Positions 18,128 to 26,467 of a stretch of DNA of 64,000 nt are shown here, one piece after another. A program made the translations under genes and the position numbers. The notes beneath the pieces were generated by a model. The model saw nothing but the letters and a program-made list of their open reading frames with translations, was not told where the DNA came from and did no database searches. This DNA comes from Methylopila jiangsuensis (GTDB lineage: Bacteria; Pseudomonadota; Alphaproteobacteria; Rhizobiales; Methylopilaceae): the NCBI RefSeq assembly GCF_027922305.1, contig NZ_BSFK01000016.1, positions 802,565 through 866,564 of the forward strand, read 5' to 3'. The stretch's first letter is position 1. Each line of letters starts with the position of its first letter.

Positions 18128-19291
18128 TCAATCGCTCGGCGGCGATGACCGCTGCTTTCCGTTCAGCCAGCCGATCGCGACTGCGGCGATAAGGAGCCAA
18201 GGCAGCAGCGCAAGGTTCAGCGCCTGCCACCCGAGCCAGTTCAGCAGGGCGCCGGCGCCAAGCGAGCAGGCGAGATCCGAGACGAAGATCGTCATGTCGT
18301 TGGTCGCCTGCGCCGGGCCGCGCTCCGCGGCCCGATAGGTCGAAGTCAGAAGCGTCGTGCCACCGACGTAAAGGAAGTTCCAGCCGATCCCGAGCAGGAC
18401 GAGCGCCGACGCGAACGACCCGAAACCGAGACCTGTCGCGGTCATCGCCACATGGCCCGCCAGCAGGCAGACCCCCGCCAGCATGATCCTCAGGACCCCG
18501 AAGCGCGCCATGAGCGATCCGGTGAAGAACGAGGGCAGAAACATGCCCAGCACGTGGAGCTGAATGACGGTCGACGCCGCAACGAGATCGTGGTGGTGGC
18601 CGACCATCGCGATCGGCGTGGCGGTCATGGCGAGGATCATGATCCCGTACCCGGTAGCCGCCCCGAACAGCGCAACGAGATAGGCGGGCTGGGAGACGAC
18701 CTCGCGCCACGGCCGAGCGGCGGCCTCGCCAACCGCGGCCGCGGTGGGCCGCGGCACGCGCAGCGCCAGAAGGACGATCGCCGCAGCGGCGTCCAGCGCA
18801 GCCAACATCGCGAACGAGCCCGCGTATGGAACGGCAAGCGCGTCGACGCCCCAGCGGCCGAGCAGCGGACCCGCGAGCGCGGCGACCACGCCGCCGGCAA
18901 GGACGAGCGAGATCGCCTTGGGCCGGAACGCGTCGTCCGAGACCTCGCCGGCGGCGAAGCGATAAAACTGCGCGAAGGCTTGGTAGACTCCGACCAGGAA
19001 GGCGCCGAGGCATAGAACCCACAGCGTTCCTGCCCAGAGCCCCAGCACGGCGACCACGCCTCCAAGGCTTCCGGCCGAGGCCCCGAGCACGAACCCGGGT
19101 CGACGGCCGACGCGCGCCATCCACATCGACGCCGGGAAGGTTGCGACGGCGGTGCCAAGGAACATCGACGCGACCGGGGCGGTGGCGATCGCGGGATCGG
19201 CGGCGAGGCTCGCGCCAGCGAGGCCGCCGACCGTCATCACCAGCACCGACGCGGTCTGGAACAGGCCTTGGCAGGCCGCGAGCAGCAGCAC
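18128..19291 (-). CDS. MFS transporter divergent from ArsR-rhodanese regulator
   Basis: The 387-residue protein has about 12 hydrophobic segments and MFS features (MARVGRRPGFVLGASAG in loop 2-3, NDMTIFVSDLACSLGAGALLNWLGW near the end). The probable start is GTG 19291, because no in-frame ATG with a ribosome site lies upstream. The substrate is unknown. It is divergent from an arsR-rhodanese gene with a strong palindrome between them, so it is probably the regulator's main target. Export of a metalloid or toxic thiol compound is an inference. Confidence 0.8.
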   Translation of the reverse strand: MLLLAACQGLFQTASVLVMTVGGLAGASLAADPAIATAPVASMFLGTAVATFPASMWMARVGRRPGFVLGASAGSLGGVVAVLGLWAGTLWVLCLGAFLVGVYQAFAQFYRFAAGEVSDDAFRPKAISLVLAGGVVAALAGPLLGRWGVDALAVPYAGSFAMLAALDAAAAIVLLALRVPRPTAAAVGEAAARPWREVVSQPAYLVALFGAATGYGIMILAMTATPIAMVGHHHDLVAASTVIQLHVLGMFLPSFFTGSLMARFGVLRIMLAGVCLLAGHVAMTATGLGFGSFASALVLLGIGWNFLYVGGTTLLTSTYRAAERGPAQATNDMTIFVSDLACSLGAGALLNWLGWQALNLALLPWLLIAAVAIGWLNGKQRSSPPSD

Positions 19292-19357
19292 CTGGCCATG
19301 GGAATGCGATCGAGCCAGGCGGCGCCTCTCGTTTGAGGCGCGACCTATGCCGCGACT

Positions 19358-19387
19358 GCTTCAATCATTCAAGCGATTGATTGAAGC
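19358..19387. promoter_or_regulatory. Palindromic operator for the ArsR-rhodanese regulator
   Basis: The perfect 10-base arms GCTTCAATCA and TGATTGAAGC are separated by 10 bases (arms 19,358-19,367 and 19,378-19,387). The site lies between the divergent MFS gene and the arsR-rhodanese gene, 25 bases before the latter's start. ArsR-family regulators with a TTGATTGAA-like core bind such repeats, so this is likely the autoregulatory site. Confidence 0.7.
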
Positions 19388-19412
19388 ATCGGTCTGACGT
19401 AGAAATCGGATC

Positions 19413-20072
19413 ATGAAGAAGATCGTTCTTGAACGCGTCGGCGACGTCGTGAGGGCGCTGGGCAGCGGCCCACGTCTCGAGCTGCTGGAGCATGTCTCGC
19501 AGGGCGAGCGCTCCGTGGAGAGGCTGGCGGACGCGGCGGGCCTTTCGGTCGCGAACGCCTCCCAGCATCTGCTCAAGCTGAGGGCGGCGGGGTTTGTCCG
19601 TTCGCGCCGGGACGGCAAGGCCGTCATGTACTCGCTCGCCGATCCTTCGGTGACCGAGCTTGTGGCCGGGCTGTTCCGCCATGCCGAGCGCACGCAGGCG
19701 GAGATCCGGGCGATCGTCGCTGACTCGTTCGGCCGCCTCGACAGGCTCGAGGCGGTGTCCAGGTCCGAACTCATCGGGCGTCTCGAGGAGGGAGCCGTCA
19801 CCCTTCTCGACGTCCGTCCCGAAGACGAGTTCGCGCTCGGCCATCTGCCCGGCGCGCTCAACGTGCGGCTCGACCAGCTCGAGGCGCGGCTCGCCGAGCT
19901 TCCCGCCGACCGCGAGATCGTCGCCTACTGCCGGGGCCCGTACTGCGTCCTCTCGTTCGAGGCCGTCGCCGTCCTGCGGAGCAAGGGCTTCACCGTTCGC
20001 CGGCTCGAGGACGGCTATCCCGAATGGCTGGCCGCGGGGCTTCCGACCGAGAGTGCGGAGCGCGCGCTGTGA
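19413..20072 (+). CDS. ArsR-type regulator fused to rhodanese domain
   Basis: The 219-residue two-domain protein has an N-terminal winged helix (about residues 5-95: ALGSGPRLELLEHV, LSVANASQHLLKLRAAG, RRDGKAVMYSLAD). The C-terminal rhodanese domain contains TLLDVRPEDEFALGHLPGA and active-site loop YCRGPYC (Cys near 171), then GFTVRRLEDGYPEW. It probably senses a sulfur species or metalloid through cysteine chemistry and represses the divergent MFS gene and its own operon. The methyltransferase gene starts within its stop codon. Confidence 0.92.
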   Translation: MKKIVLERVGDVVRALGSGPRLELLEHVSQGERSVERLADAAGLSVANASQHLLKLRAAGFVRSRRDGKAVMYSLADPSVTELVAGLFRHAERTQAEIRAIVADSFGRLDRLEAVSRSELIGRLEEGAVTLLDVRPEDEFALGHLPGALNVRLDQLEARLAELPADREIVAYCRGPYCVLSFEAVAVLRSKGFTVRRLEDGYPEWLAAGLPTESAERAL

Positions 20073-20674
20073 CGCTCGCGATCGAGGGCTTCTTCAAAGG
20101 CACCGGGATGCCGGACGCCGATTGGTGGGAAGCTCTCTGGCCCGACCCGGCCGCCGTGATCGAGGCCGTCGGCGTGAGGCCCGGCATGGCCGTCGTCGAC
20201 CTCTGCTGCGGCGACGGCTGGTTCACCCTGCCGATCGCAGCGTGCGCCCGGTACGTCACCGGGATCGACATCGATCCCGCCCTGCTCGACGTCGCGCGGG
20301 AACGGCTGGACGGAGCCGGCGCGGCCAACTGCACGCTTTTCGAGGCGGACGCTTACGATCTCCACCGCTGCGTCACCGACCCCGTCGACCACGTCCTTCT
20401 AGCGAACGCGTTCCACGGCGTTCCCGACCAGCCGCGCCTGCTCGCGGCGGTGCGGGAGTCGCTGGCCCCCGGCGGGCTCTTCGCCGTGGTGAACTGGCAT
20501 GAGCTCGACCGGGCCGAGACGGCGGTGCTCGGCCAGCCGCGGGGACCGGCGACCGAGATGCGGATGCCGTGCGGCGTGACGGTCGAGGTCGTCGAGGCCG
20601 CGGGCCTCCTCCACGAGGGAACGATCGAGGTCTCGCCTTTCCACTACGGCGCCTTGTTCAGGCGTGATCGATAG
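20069..20674 (+). CDS. Class I SAM-dependent methyltransferase
   Basis: The 201-residue protein has SAM-binding motif I VVDLCCGDGWFTLP, motif II GIDIDPALLDVARERL, FEADAYDL and the family's LLANAFHGVPDQPRLL and LAPGGLFAVVNWHE. It starts at GTG 20069, sharing GTGA with the preceding stop, so it is coupled to the ArsR-rhodanese gene. ArsM-type As(III) methyltransferases carry conserved cysteine pairs that I do not see here, so arsenite methylation is not supported. The substrate is unknown. Confidence 0.85.
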   Translation: MTLAIEGFFKGTGMPDADWWEALWPDPAAVIEAVGVRPGMAVVDLCCGDGWFTLPIAACARYVTGIDIDPALLDVARERLDGAGAANCTLFEADAYDLHRCVTDPVDHVLLANAFHGVPDQPRLLAAVRESLAPGGLFAVVNWHELDRAETAVLGQPRGPATEMRMPCGVTVEVVEAAGLLHEGTIEVSPFHYGALFRRDR

Positions 20675-20725
20675 GGAGCAGTCTGGCCCGGCGCCTCCCA
20701 CGAGCGCTGCAAGCGGAGCAACGCC

Positions 20726-21124
20726 ATGGAGCAGTATTCCCTCGTCGCGCTGGTGACCCTCGCCGCCGCGCTCATGGTCTTCGGCATGGCGCTGTTCGTG
20801 GCGCGGACACACGCCAGTACGGGGATCCTCGCGCCTACGATGACGGGCGACCCGGTGCTCGAGCGTGCGATCCGAGCCCACGCCAACACCGTCGAGTGGA
20901 CACCGATCTTCTTCCCCTCGCTCTGGGTCTTCGCCGTCTACTGCAGCACGGCGTGGGCGTCGGCCCTCGGGACGGTTTGGATCGCCGGGAGGATCGTCTA
21001 CTTCATGGGCTACGTGTCGGCGCCCGGGCGGCGGTTCCCGGGCTTCTTCGTCCAAAGCGCGGCGGTCTTCGCGATGCTGTTCGGAGCCGCAGGGAAGATT
21101 GTCTACGCGAGCCTAGCCGGGTGA
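20726..21124 (+). CDS. MAPEG family membrane protein
   Basis: The 132-residue protein has four hydrophobic segments and the MAPEG pattern: ARTHASTGILAP, then ERAIRAHANTVEWTPIFFPSLW (the N-x-E/HANxxE signature) and GRIVYFMGYVSAPGRRFPGF. Family members are glutathione-dependent membrane enzymes or relatives. It is 51 bases downstream of the methyltransferase gene on the same strand, so it probably belongs to the same operon. Confidence 0.9.
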   Translation: MEQYSLVALVTLAAALMVFGMALFVARTHASTGILAPTMTGDPVLERAIRAHANTVEWTPIFFPSLWVFAVYCSTAWASALGTVWIAGRIVYFMGYVSAPGRRFPGFFVQSAAVFAMLFGAAGKIVYASLAG

Positions 21125-21150
21125 GTCGATCGCGAGACGAGCCGCAGCAA

Positions 21151-22383
21151 TCAGGCGCCAAGAAGCGTCAGGGTGACTGTAGCGATGACGATCCCGGCGA
21201 CCGCCGTCCATGGCGGCGCTCGCCAAGCGACCAACGCGACGAACCCTGCGGCGACGACAAGGAAATCTCGCGGAGACAGCACCGCGCTCGTCCACACGGG
21301 ATCGTAAAGCGCAGAGGCGAGCACTCCAACGACTGCAGCATTGGCGCCTCTGAGCGCCGCACGCGCGTGCGGCCTCGTCCGGATCGCCCCCCAAAAGGGC
21401 AGCGCCGCTAGCAGCACCAGAACTCCCGGTATGAAGATGGCGATGAGCGCGATCGCAGCTCCAACGAGACCATTCGGTTCAGGTCCCATCGCGGCGCCCA
21501 GGTAAGCCGCGAAGGTGAACAGTGGGCCGGGCATAGCTTGCGCTGCGCCGTAGCCCGTCAGGAAGGCGTCGGCTCCCACCCAGCCGAGCGGGACAGTTTC
21601 AGCCTGCAAGAGCGGCAGCACCACATGTCCGCCCCCGAACACCAGGGCGCCGGAGCGGTAGAACGAGTCCGCCATCGCCACGAACTGCGCATCGGTGACG
21701 GCACGCAGAAGCGGCAGACCGAACAGGAGCACGAAGAACGAGGCCGCGCACATCACTCCGAAGCCTCGGCTGACGCCAAACGACGGTGACGGCGCAAGGG
21801 GGGCGCTCGTGGCCGAACGGCCTTGGAACAGCAGCCCTGCCACGGCTCCTAGCGCGATCGCGGCGATCTGGCCCCACTGGCCGCCGAAGACGACTGCCCC
21901 GACGGCGACCACCGCGACCGTCGCCGTCGCCCTGTCCGGAAGGAGCGAGCGAGCCATACCGAGAACCGCTTGGGCGACGATCGCGACCGCGACGAGCTTC
22001 AGGCCGTGGGCGACCGCGGATCCGAGAGGCCCGGAAAAAGCGTTGGCGCCATAGGCGATGGCGACCATGAGGACCGCGGAAGGCAGCGTAAATGCGGTCC
22101 AGGCCGCGATCGCGCCGAGCGGACCACCCCGCATTAGGCCAAGCGCGAAGCCGACCTTGCTCGAGGCGGGACCCGGCAGGAACTGGCAGAGAGCGACGAG
22201 GTCCGCATACCCCGCTTCGTCGAGCCACCTGCGCCTGACGACCAATTCGTCGCGGAAGTAGCCGAGATGGGCGATCGGGCCACCGAACGAGGTCAGTCCC
22301 AGCTTAAGGAAAGCTCCCGCGACTTCGGCGACGGAGCCGCGCTCTTCGCTTGTTCCGACGAGACCTTTGCGAGTTCCGTCCAT
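21151..22383 (-). CDS. chrA: Chromate transporter ChrA (two-domain)
   Basis: The 410-residue protein contains two homologous membrane halves, as in long-chain ChrA. The N-terminal half has KLGLTSFGGPIAHLGYF, LCQFLPGPASSKVGFALG and RGGPLGAIAAWTAFTLPSA. The C-terminal half has GALVFGGGHVVLPLLQ, FLTGYGAAQAMPGPLFTFAAYLGA in parts and IFIPGVLVL. It exports chromate. No chrB or chrF is next to it. It is convergent with the MAPEG gene and divergent from the dsbA-like gene. Confidence 0.95.
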   Translation of the reverse strand: MDGTRKGLVGTSEERGSVAEVAGAFLKLGLTSFGGPIAHLGYFRDELVVRRRWLDEAGYADLVALCQFLPGPASSKVGFALGLMRGGPLGAIAAWTAFTLPSAVLMVAIAYGANAFSGPLGSAVAHGLKLVAVAIVAQAVLGMARSLLPDRATATVAVVAVGAVVFGGQWGQIAAIALGAVAGLLFQGRSATSAPLAPSPSFGVSRGFGVMCAASFFVLLFGLPLLRAVTDAQFVAMADSFYRSGALVFGGGHVVLPLLQAETVPLGWVGADAFLTGYGAAQAMPGPLFTFAAYLGAAMGPEPNGLVGAAIALIAIFIPGVLVLLAALPFWGAIRTRPHARAALRGANAAVVGVLASALYDPVWTSAVLSPRDFLVVAAGFVALVAWRAPPWTAVAGIVIATVTLTLLGA

Positions 22384-22499
22384 GCCGTCTCCGACTACTG
22401 TCGCCCCTTTATGCGGCCATTAGCCGGGGTCCTCGGCTCGGCCAATGCGGTCTTCTCGCGCAGGCGCTCGCTCACCCTTTCGTGACAGAATTCGCACTT

Positions 22500-22522
22500 G
22501 AGCCTGAAGCGGCTACAGGGTG
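22500..22522 (+). promoter_or_regulatory. Second, imperfect MerR-type operator before dsbA-like gene
   Basis: Arms GAGCCTGAAG and CTACAGGGTG are separated by CGG (10-3-10 bases). They agree at 7 of 10 paired positions. The right arm matches the right arm of the perfect MerR operator at 25,986-26,008 in 9 of 10 bases. TTGAGC overlaps the left arm like a MerR-promoter -35 box; the -10 box is weak. The site is 30 bases before the start of the dsbA-like gene. Confidence 0.55.
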
Positions 22523-22552
22523 CAGCCTCCCGCAAGAGACTGGGAGATCCGC

Positions 22553-23188
22553 ATGCCCCACATCGACCGCCGGACGCTTGTGGCGGCACTCGCGACCACG
22601 CCTCTCGCCGCGGGCCTCGGAGGCCGCGCCAATGCGCAGGCAAGCGGCGAAGTCGCGCTCGCGAATCCCGGCCCGCTCCCGGAGAAAGGTTTCGGACCTG
22701 AGGACGCAAGGGTGAAGGTCATCGAGTACGCCTCGATCACCTGCCACCACTGCCAGAACTTCCACGCCAACACCTGGCCGCAGGTGAAGGCGAAATACGT
22801 CGACACGGGCAAGATCCGCTTCGTCATGCGGGAGTTCCCGCTGAACCCGCTCGCGGCCGGCGGCTTCATGCTCGCCCGCTGCGTGCCGGACGACCGCTGG
22901 TATCCGGCGATCGACGTCCTCTACCGCACCGCGGAGACGTGGAGCCACGCGCAGGATCCGGTTGCGGAACTCCAAAAGGTCATGCGGCAGCTCGGCATGG
23001 GCAAGGAGGCGTTCGAAGCCTGCCTGTCGAACCAGAAGCTCCTCGACGACATCAACGCCGTTGGCCGGAGCGGCTCGATGGCGGGCGTGACGGGCACGCC
23101 GACCTTCTTCTTCAACGGCGGCCAGAAGCGCCAGGGAGCGCTGACGCTCGCGGAGTTCAGCGCGATCGTCGACCCGATGCTCAGCTGA
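22553..23188 (+). CDS. DsbA/thioredoxin-like exported oxidoreductase
   Basis: The 211-residue protein begins with an export signal containing IDRRTLVAALATTPLAAGL and ANAQA, possibly a Tat signal from the RR pair. The DsbA_2/thioredoxin-4 fold follows: VIEYASITCHHCQNFHANTW with active-site CHHC, then VMREFPLNPLA and GVTGTPTFFFNGG (cis-proline loop). The start ATG 22553 is used because it begins the signal. The protein probably oxidises or relays thiols in the periplasm. It is convergent with sco and carries a MerR-like operator upstream, which ties it to the metal genes. Confidence 0.9.
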   Translation: MPHIDRRTLVAALATTPLAAGLGGRANAQASGEVALANPGPLPEKGFGPEDARVKVIEYASITCHHCQNFHANTWPQVKAKYVDTGKIRFVMREFPLNPLAAGGFMLARCVPDDRWYPAIDVLYRTAETWSHAQDPVAELQKVMRQLGMGKEAFEACLSNQKLLDDINAVGRSGSMAGVTGTPTFFFNGGQKRQGALTLAEFSAIVDPMLS

Positions 23189-23197
23189 CCGGACGGC

Positions 23198-23812
23198 TCA
23201 GTCCGCGATCAGCCGCCGGAGCTTCTGGAGCTGAATCTCCTCGGCCTCATGCGGGTCGAGCGAGCCCACGAAGGTGCCGTCGGCGTTCATCATGTAGACG
23301 ATGGCGTTGTGGTCCATCGTGTAGTCGCCGTCCTTGGTCGGCACCTTCCGCGCGGCGGCCTTGAACGACCGCACGACCTCGTCGGTCCGGGCCTGGTCGC
23401 CCCTCAGCGCGACGATCCGCGGATCGAAGCTCGTCATGTAGGCCGCGAGCGCTTCCTGGGTGTCGCGCTCGGGATCGACCGTCACGAACAGCGTCCGCAC
23501 CTTCCCGGCGTCGGGGCCGAGCTGCTCGAGCCTGCGCGACAGCTCCGCGAGCGTGGTGGGGCAGACGTCGGGACAATGCGTGAAGCCGAAGAACAACAGG
23601 TAGGGCTTGCCCCGCATGTCGGCCTCGGCGACGGCCTCGCCGCGGTGGCTGGTGAGCCGGAACGGACCGCCGATCTGGGAGGCGACGGAGACCGTCCGCG
23701 TCTTCTCCGGCGCCGGCAGCCGCCAGAGCCCGACGCCGAGCCCTCCCAGTCCGACGAGAGCCACGGCGACCAGCGCCCAGAGTGCGAGACGCACGGCGCG
23801 CAGGGCCGTCAT
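23198..23812 (-). CDS. SCO1/SenC family copper-binding protein
   Basis: The 204-residue protein has an N-terminal membrane anchor (LALWALVAVALVGLGGLGVG), then a thioredoxin fold with LLFFGFTHCPDVCPTTLAEL (CPDVC copper site) and the conserved histidine in YTMDHNAIVYMM. SCO proteins bind copper in the periplasm for cytochrome oxidase assembly or redox signalling. Its start overlaps the stop of the P-ATPase gene by 4 bases, so the two are co-translated. This placement favours a role in metal handling, not a housekeeping oxidase gene cluster. Confidence 0.93.
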   Translation of the reverse strand: MTALRAVRLALWALVAVALVGLGGLGVGLWRLPAPEKTRTVSVASQIGGPFRLTSHRGEAVAEADMRGKPYLLFFGFTHCPDVCPTTLAELSRRLEQLGPDAGKVRTLFVTVDPERDTQEALAAYMTSFDPRIVALRGDQARTDEVVRSFKAAARKVPTKDGDYTMDHNAIVYMMNADGTFVGSLDPHEAEEIQLQKLRRLIAD

Positions 23813-25947
23813 CGGGCCGGCCTCGCCGGGTCGAAGCGGAGCAGGCGGAGCGCGTTGGCGGTGACAAGGACCGTCGCTCCCGTGTCGGCGAGGATCGCCA
23901 TCCAGAGCGGGGTCGCTCCCACCAGCGTCGCCACTAGGAACGCGCCCTTCAGGCCGAGCGCGAGCGCGACGTTGGTCCAGATGTTGGACAGCGTCGCGCG
24001 GGACAGGACGACAAGCTCCGCCACGCCGCCGACACGGTCCTTCAGGAGCGCGGCGTCGGCGGTCTCGAGCGCGACGTCCGTCCCGCCGCCCATCGCGACC
24101 CCGACGGAGGCCGCCGCAAGCGCCGGGGCGTCGTTCACGCCGTCGCCGACCATCGCGATCGGCCCGGCGCCGCGAAGTTCGGCGATGGCCTCGAGCTTCG
24201 CCGCGGGCAGGAGCTCGGCTCTCTCCTCGACGCCGAGTTCTCCCGCGATCGCCGCGGCCGCCCGGGCGTTGTCGCCCGTCAGCATGATCGTGCGCAGTCC
24301 GAGCGAGCGAAGCCGCGCCAGTCCTGCGGCCGCGTCCTCACGCGGACGGTCCTTGAGCGCGACGAGGCCGAGAAGACGCTTGCCTTCGGAGACGACCACC
24401 ACGGTGTCGCCCCGGGCCTCCAGTTGCGCGACGCGCGCCGCGGCCTCGGGCGTGAGAAACCCTTCCTCCGAGGCATGGCGGGGTGAACCGACCGAGACGA
24501 AGCCGGAGGACAGGCGCGCCGTCATCGCCTTGCCGGGCGTCGCGATGCTCCCGCCGAACGTCCTGGGCAGGTCCAAAGCGCGTGCCTCGGCCTCCTCGAC
24601 GATTGCCGCCGCGAGCGGGTGACTGGAGCCGCGCTCGACCGCGGCCGCCTTCGCCAGAACCGTCTCGACGGAGGTCTCGACGCCCACGACCTCGACGACC
24701 TTCGGTCGTCCCACCGTCAGAGTTCCTGTCTTGTCGAACGCCACCGTCTTCACCCGGCCGAGCGTCTCGAGCGCGGCGCCGCCCTTGATCAGCAGGCCGC
24801 GGCGTGCGCCGGAGGCAAGACCGGACGCGACCGCCGCCGGGGTCGAGATCACCAGCGCGCATGGGCAAGCGATCAGCAGCACCGCGAGGCCGCGATAAAT
24901 CCACGTCTGCCAGTCGCCTCCCGCCAACAGGGGCGGACCAACCACGACGGCGAGCGCCAGCAGCATCGCGGCGGGCGTGTACAAGCGGCTGAAGCGCTCG
25001 ATGAAGCGCGCGGTCGGCGCCTTCGTCGCCTGCGCCTCCTCGACCATGTGCACGATGCGCGCGATGGTGTTGTCGGCTGCGGCCTTGGTGATCGAGACGC
25101 GCAGCTCGCCGTTCGCGTTGACGCTGCCCGCGTAGACGCTGGAGCCCGTTTCCTTGAGGACGGGTCGGGACTCGCCGGTGATCGGCGCCTCGTTCACCTC
25201 GGAGGCCCCATCGACCACGGAACCGTCGGATGGGATGCGGTCGCCGGGCCGGACGAGAACGAGGTCGCCAACCTCGAGGTCGGCCGCGGCGACCGTCTCG
25301 ACCGTCGCCCCGCGGATGCGTCGCGCCGTGCGCGGGATGAGGTCGACCAGGGTCTTCACGCCCGCCCTCGCGCGGCTCGCGGCGACGCCCTCGAGCAGCT
25401 CACCGACAGCGAACAGGAACACGACCACGGCGGCCTCGGGCGCCTCGCCGATCGCGATCGCGCCGACGGCCGCGACCGACATCAGCGTCTCGATGCTGAA
25501 GGGGGTGCCGTTCAGCGCGCCGGCGACGGCGCGTCGAAGGATGGGAACGAGGCCGAGCGCCGCGGCGGCGACGTAGGGCCACTCGGCCCAGCCGGGCTCG
25601 GCGAAGGACAGGCCCCACGCCGCAGCGAGCAGCGCGCCGGTGGCGAGCACAAGGCGGCCCTTGGTGGACGCGTGCCAGGCGCCGTCGTGCCCGCCGTGGT
25701 CGTGAGCAGAGACGGAACCGGGGGCAGCCGGATCGAGAGCCTTGAAGCCGAGGCTGTCGACCTTGGCCCGGATCGCCTCCCGGCTGGTGCGGTCCTCGTC
25801 GACCGTGATCGACATCGAGGCCGCGGCGACGCTCACCTCGACGTCGGCGACGCCCGGCAGGCGGCGCATCGCGGTCTCGATCTTCGCGGCGCAGGAGCCG
25901 CAGTCCATGCCCTCGATGCGGAGCTTCAGCGCGCTCGCGGCAGCCAT
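23809..25947 (-). CDS. Heavy-metal P-type ATPase (ZntA/CadA-like)
   Basis: The 712-residue P1B-ATPase has an N-terminal metal-binding domain (IEGMDCGSCAAKIE), a His-rich linker (SAHDHGGHDGAWH), the CPC transmembrane site (IACPCALVIST), the phosphorylation site VAFDKTGTLTVG, the SSHPLA motif and the hinge MVGDGVNDAPALAAA. CPC together with a ZntR/CadR-like MerR divergent neighbour points to Zn, Cd or Pb export. Copper cannot be excluded because of the SCO and DUF411 neighbours. ATG 25947 is chosen over upstream frames because GAGGTGA lies before it and the operator lies beyond. Confidence 0.93.
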   Translation of the reverse strand: MAAASALKLRIEGMDCGSCAAKIETAMRRLPGVADVEVSVAAASMSITVDEDRTSREAIRAKVDSLGFKALDPAAPGSVSAHDHGGHDGAWHASTKGRLVLATGALLAAAWGLSFAEPGWAEWPYVAAAALGLVPILRRAVAGALNGTPFSIETLMSVAAVGAIAIGEAPEAAVVVFLFAVGELLEGVAASRARAGVKTLVDLIPRTARRIRGATVETVAAADLEVGDLVLVRPGDRIPSDGSVVDGASEVNEAPITGESRPVLKETGSSVYAGSVNANGELRVSITKAAADNTIARIVHMVEEAQATKAPTARFIERFSRLYTPAAMLLALAVVVGPPLLAGGDWQTWIYRGLAVLLIACPCALVISTPAAVASGLASGARRGLLIKGGAALETLGRVKTVAFDKTGTLTVGRPKVVEVVGVETSVETVLAKAAAVERGSSHPLAAAIVEEAEARALDLPRTFGGSIATPGKAMTARLSSGFVSVGSPRHASEEGFLTPEAAARVAQLEARGDTVVVVSEGKRLLGLVALKDRPREDAAAGLARLRSLGLRTIMLTGDNARAAAAIAGELGVEERAELLPAAKLEAIAELRGAGPIAMVGDGVNDAPALAAASVGVAMGGGTDVALETADAALLKDRVGGVAELVVLSRATLSNIWTNVALALGLKGAFLVATLVGATPLWMAILADTGATVLVTANALRLLRFDPARPAR

Positions 25948-25985
25948 CTCGTCACCTCGACAATTCCGACGTGACGCACGATATG

Positions 25986-26008
25986 GACCCTGTAGCAACT
26001 ACAGGGTC
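25986..26008. promoter_or_regulatory. MerR-type operator/promoter of the P-ATPase gene
   Basis: The perfect arms GACCCTGTAG and CTACAGGGTC flank CAA. On the minus strand TTGACC forms the -35 box at one edge of the dyad and CATATC/TATCGT supplies the -10 on the other, with a spacer of about 19-21 bases. This is the long-spacer layout that MerR-family activators distort on metal binding. It controls the ATPase-sco operon and, divergently, merR. Confidence 0.85.
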
Positions 26009-26026
26009 AAGCGGGAGCCATCGCCC

Positions 26027-26467
26027 ATGCCGGACATCCTCGCGATCGGCGAGCTGGGACGCGCGACCGACACCAAGGTCGAGACCATCCGTTACTACGA
26101 GCGGATCGGCCTGCTCGCGGCGCCGAGACGCACGTCGGGCAACTACCGCGCCTATGACGGCTCCCACCTGAACCGCCTGAGCTTCATCCGCCGCTCGCGC
26201 GACCTCGGCTTCTCGCTCGACCAGGTCAGGGCGCTGCTCGGGCTCGCCGACCAGAAGGACCGCCCGTGCGAGGCGGTCGACGAGATCGCCAAGACCCACC
26301 TCGCCGAGGTCGAGCGAAAGATCGCCGACCTCACCGCGCTCAAGGGCGAGCTGGAGAACATGATCCACCAGTGCGGCTGCGGCACGGTGCGGGACTGTCG
26401 GATCATCGAGACGCTGTCGCCAGAGGCGGCTTCCGCAAAGGGAGGGAACGCCGATGCACGTCATTGA
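26027..26467 (+). CDS. MerR-family heavy-metal-responsive regulator
   Basis: The 146-residue activator has a helix-turn-helix IGELGRATDTKVETIRYYERIGLL, wing GNYRAYDGSHLNRLSFIRRSRDLGFSLDQVRALL in parts, a dimerisation helix and a metal-binding region: Cys in RPCEAVDEIA, then HQCGCGTVRDC. This pattern fits the ZntR/CadR/PbrR group better than CueR. ATG 26027 directly follows the divergent operator. The DUF411 gene begins inside its 3' end. Confidence 0.93.
   Translation: MPDILAIGELGRATDTKVETIRYYERIGLLAAPRRTSGNYRAYDGSHLNRLSFIRRSRDLGFSLDQVRALLGLADQKDRPCEAVDEIAKTHLAEVERKIADLTALKGELENMIHQCGCGTVRDCRIIETLSPEAASAKGGNADARH

Noticed and set aside
20069-20674. ArsM arsenite methyltransferase
   Set aside because: The SAM motifs are present, but the conserved cysteines that bind As(III) in ArsM are not visible, so only a generic methyltransferase call is justified.
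24619-25974. A 451-codon plus-strand frame opposite the P-ATPase gene
   Set aside because: It is antisense to a complete P-ATPase with all motifs, and its translation is Arg/Asp-rich without fold features.
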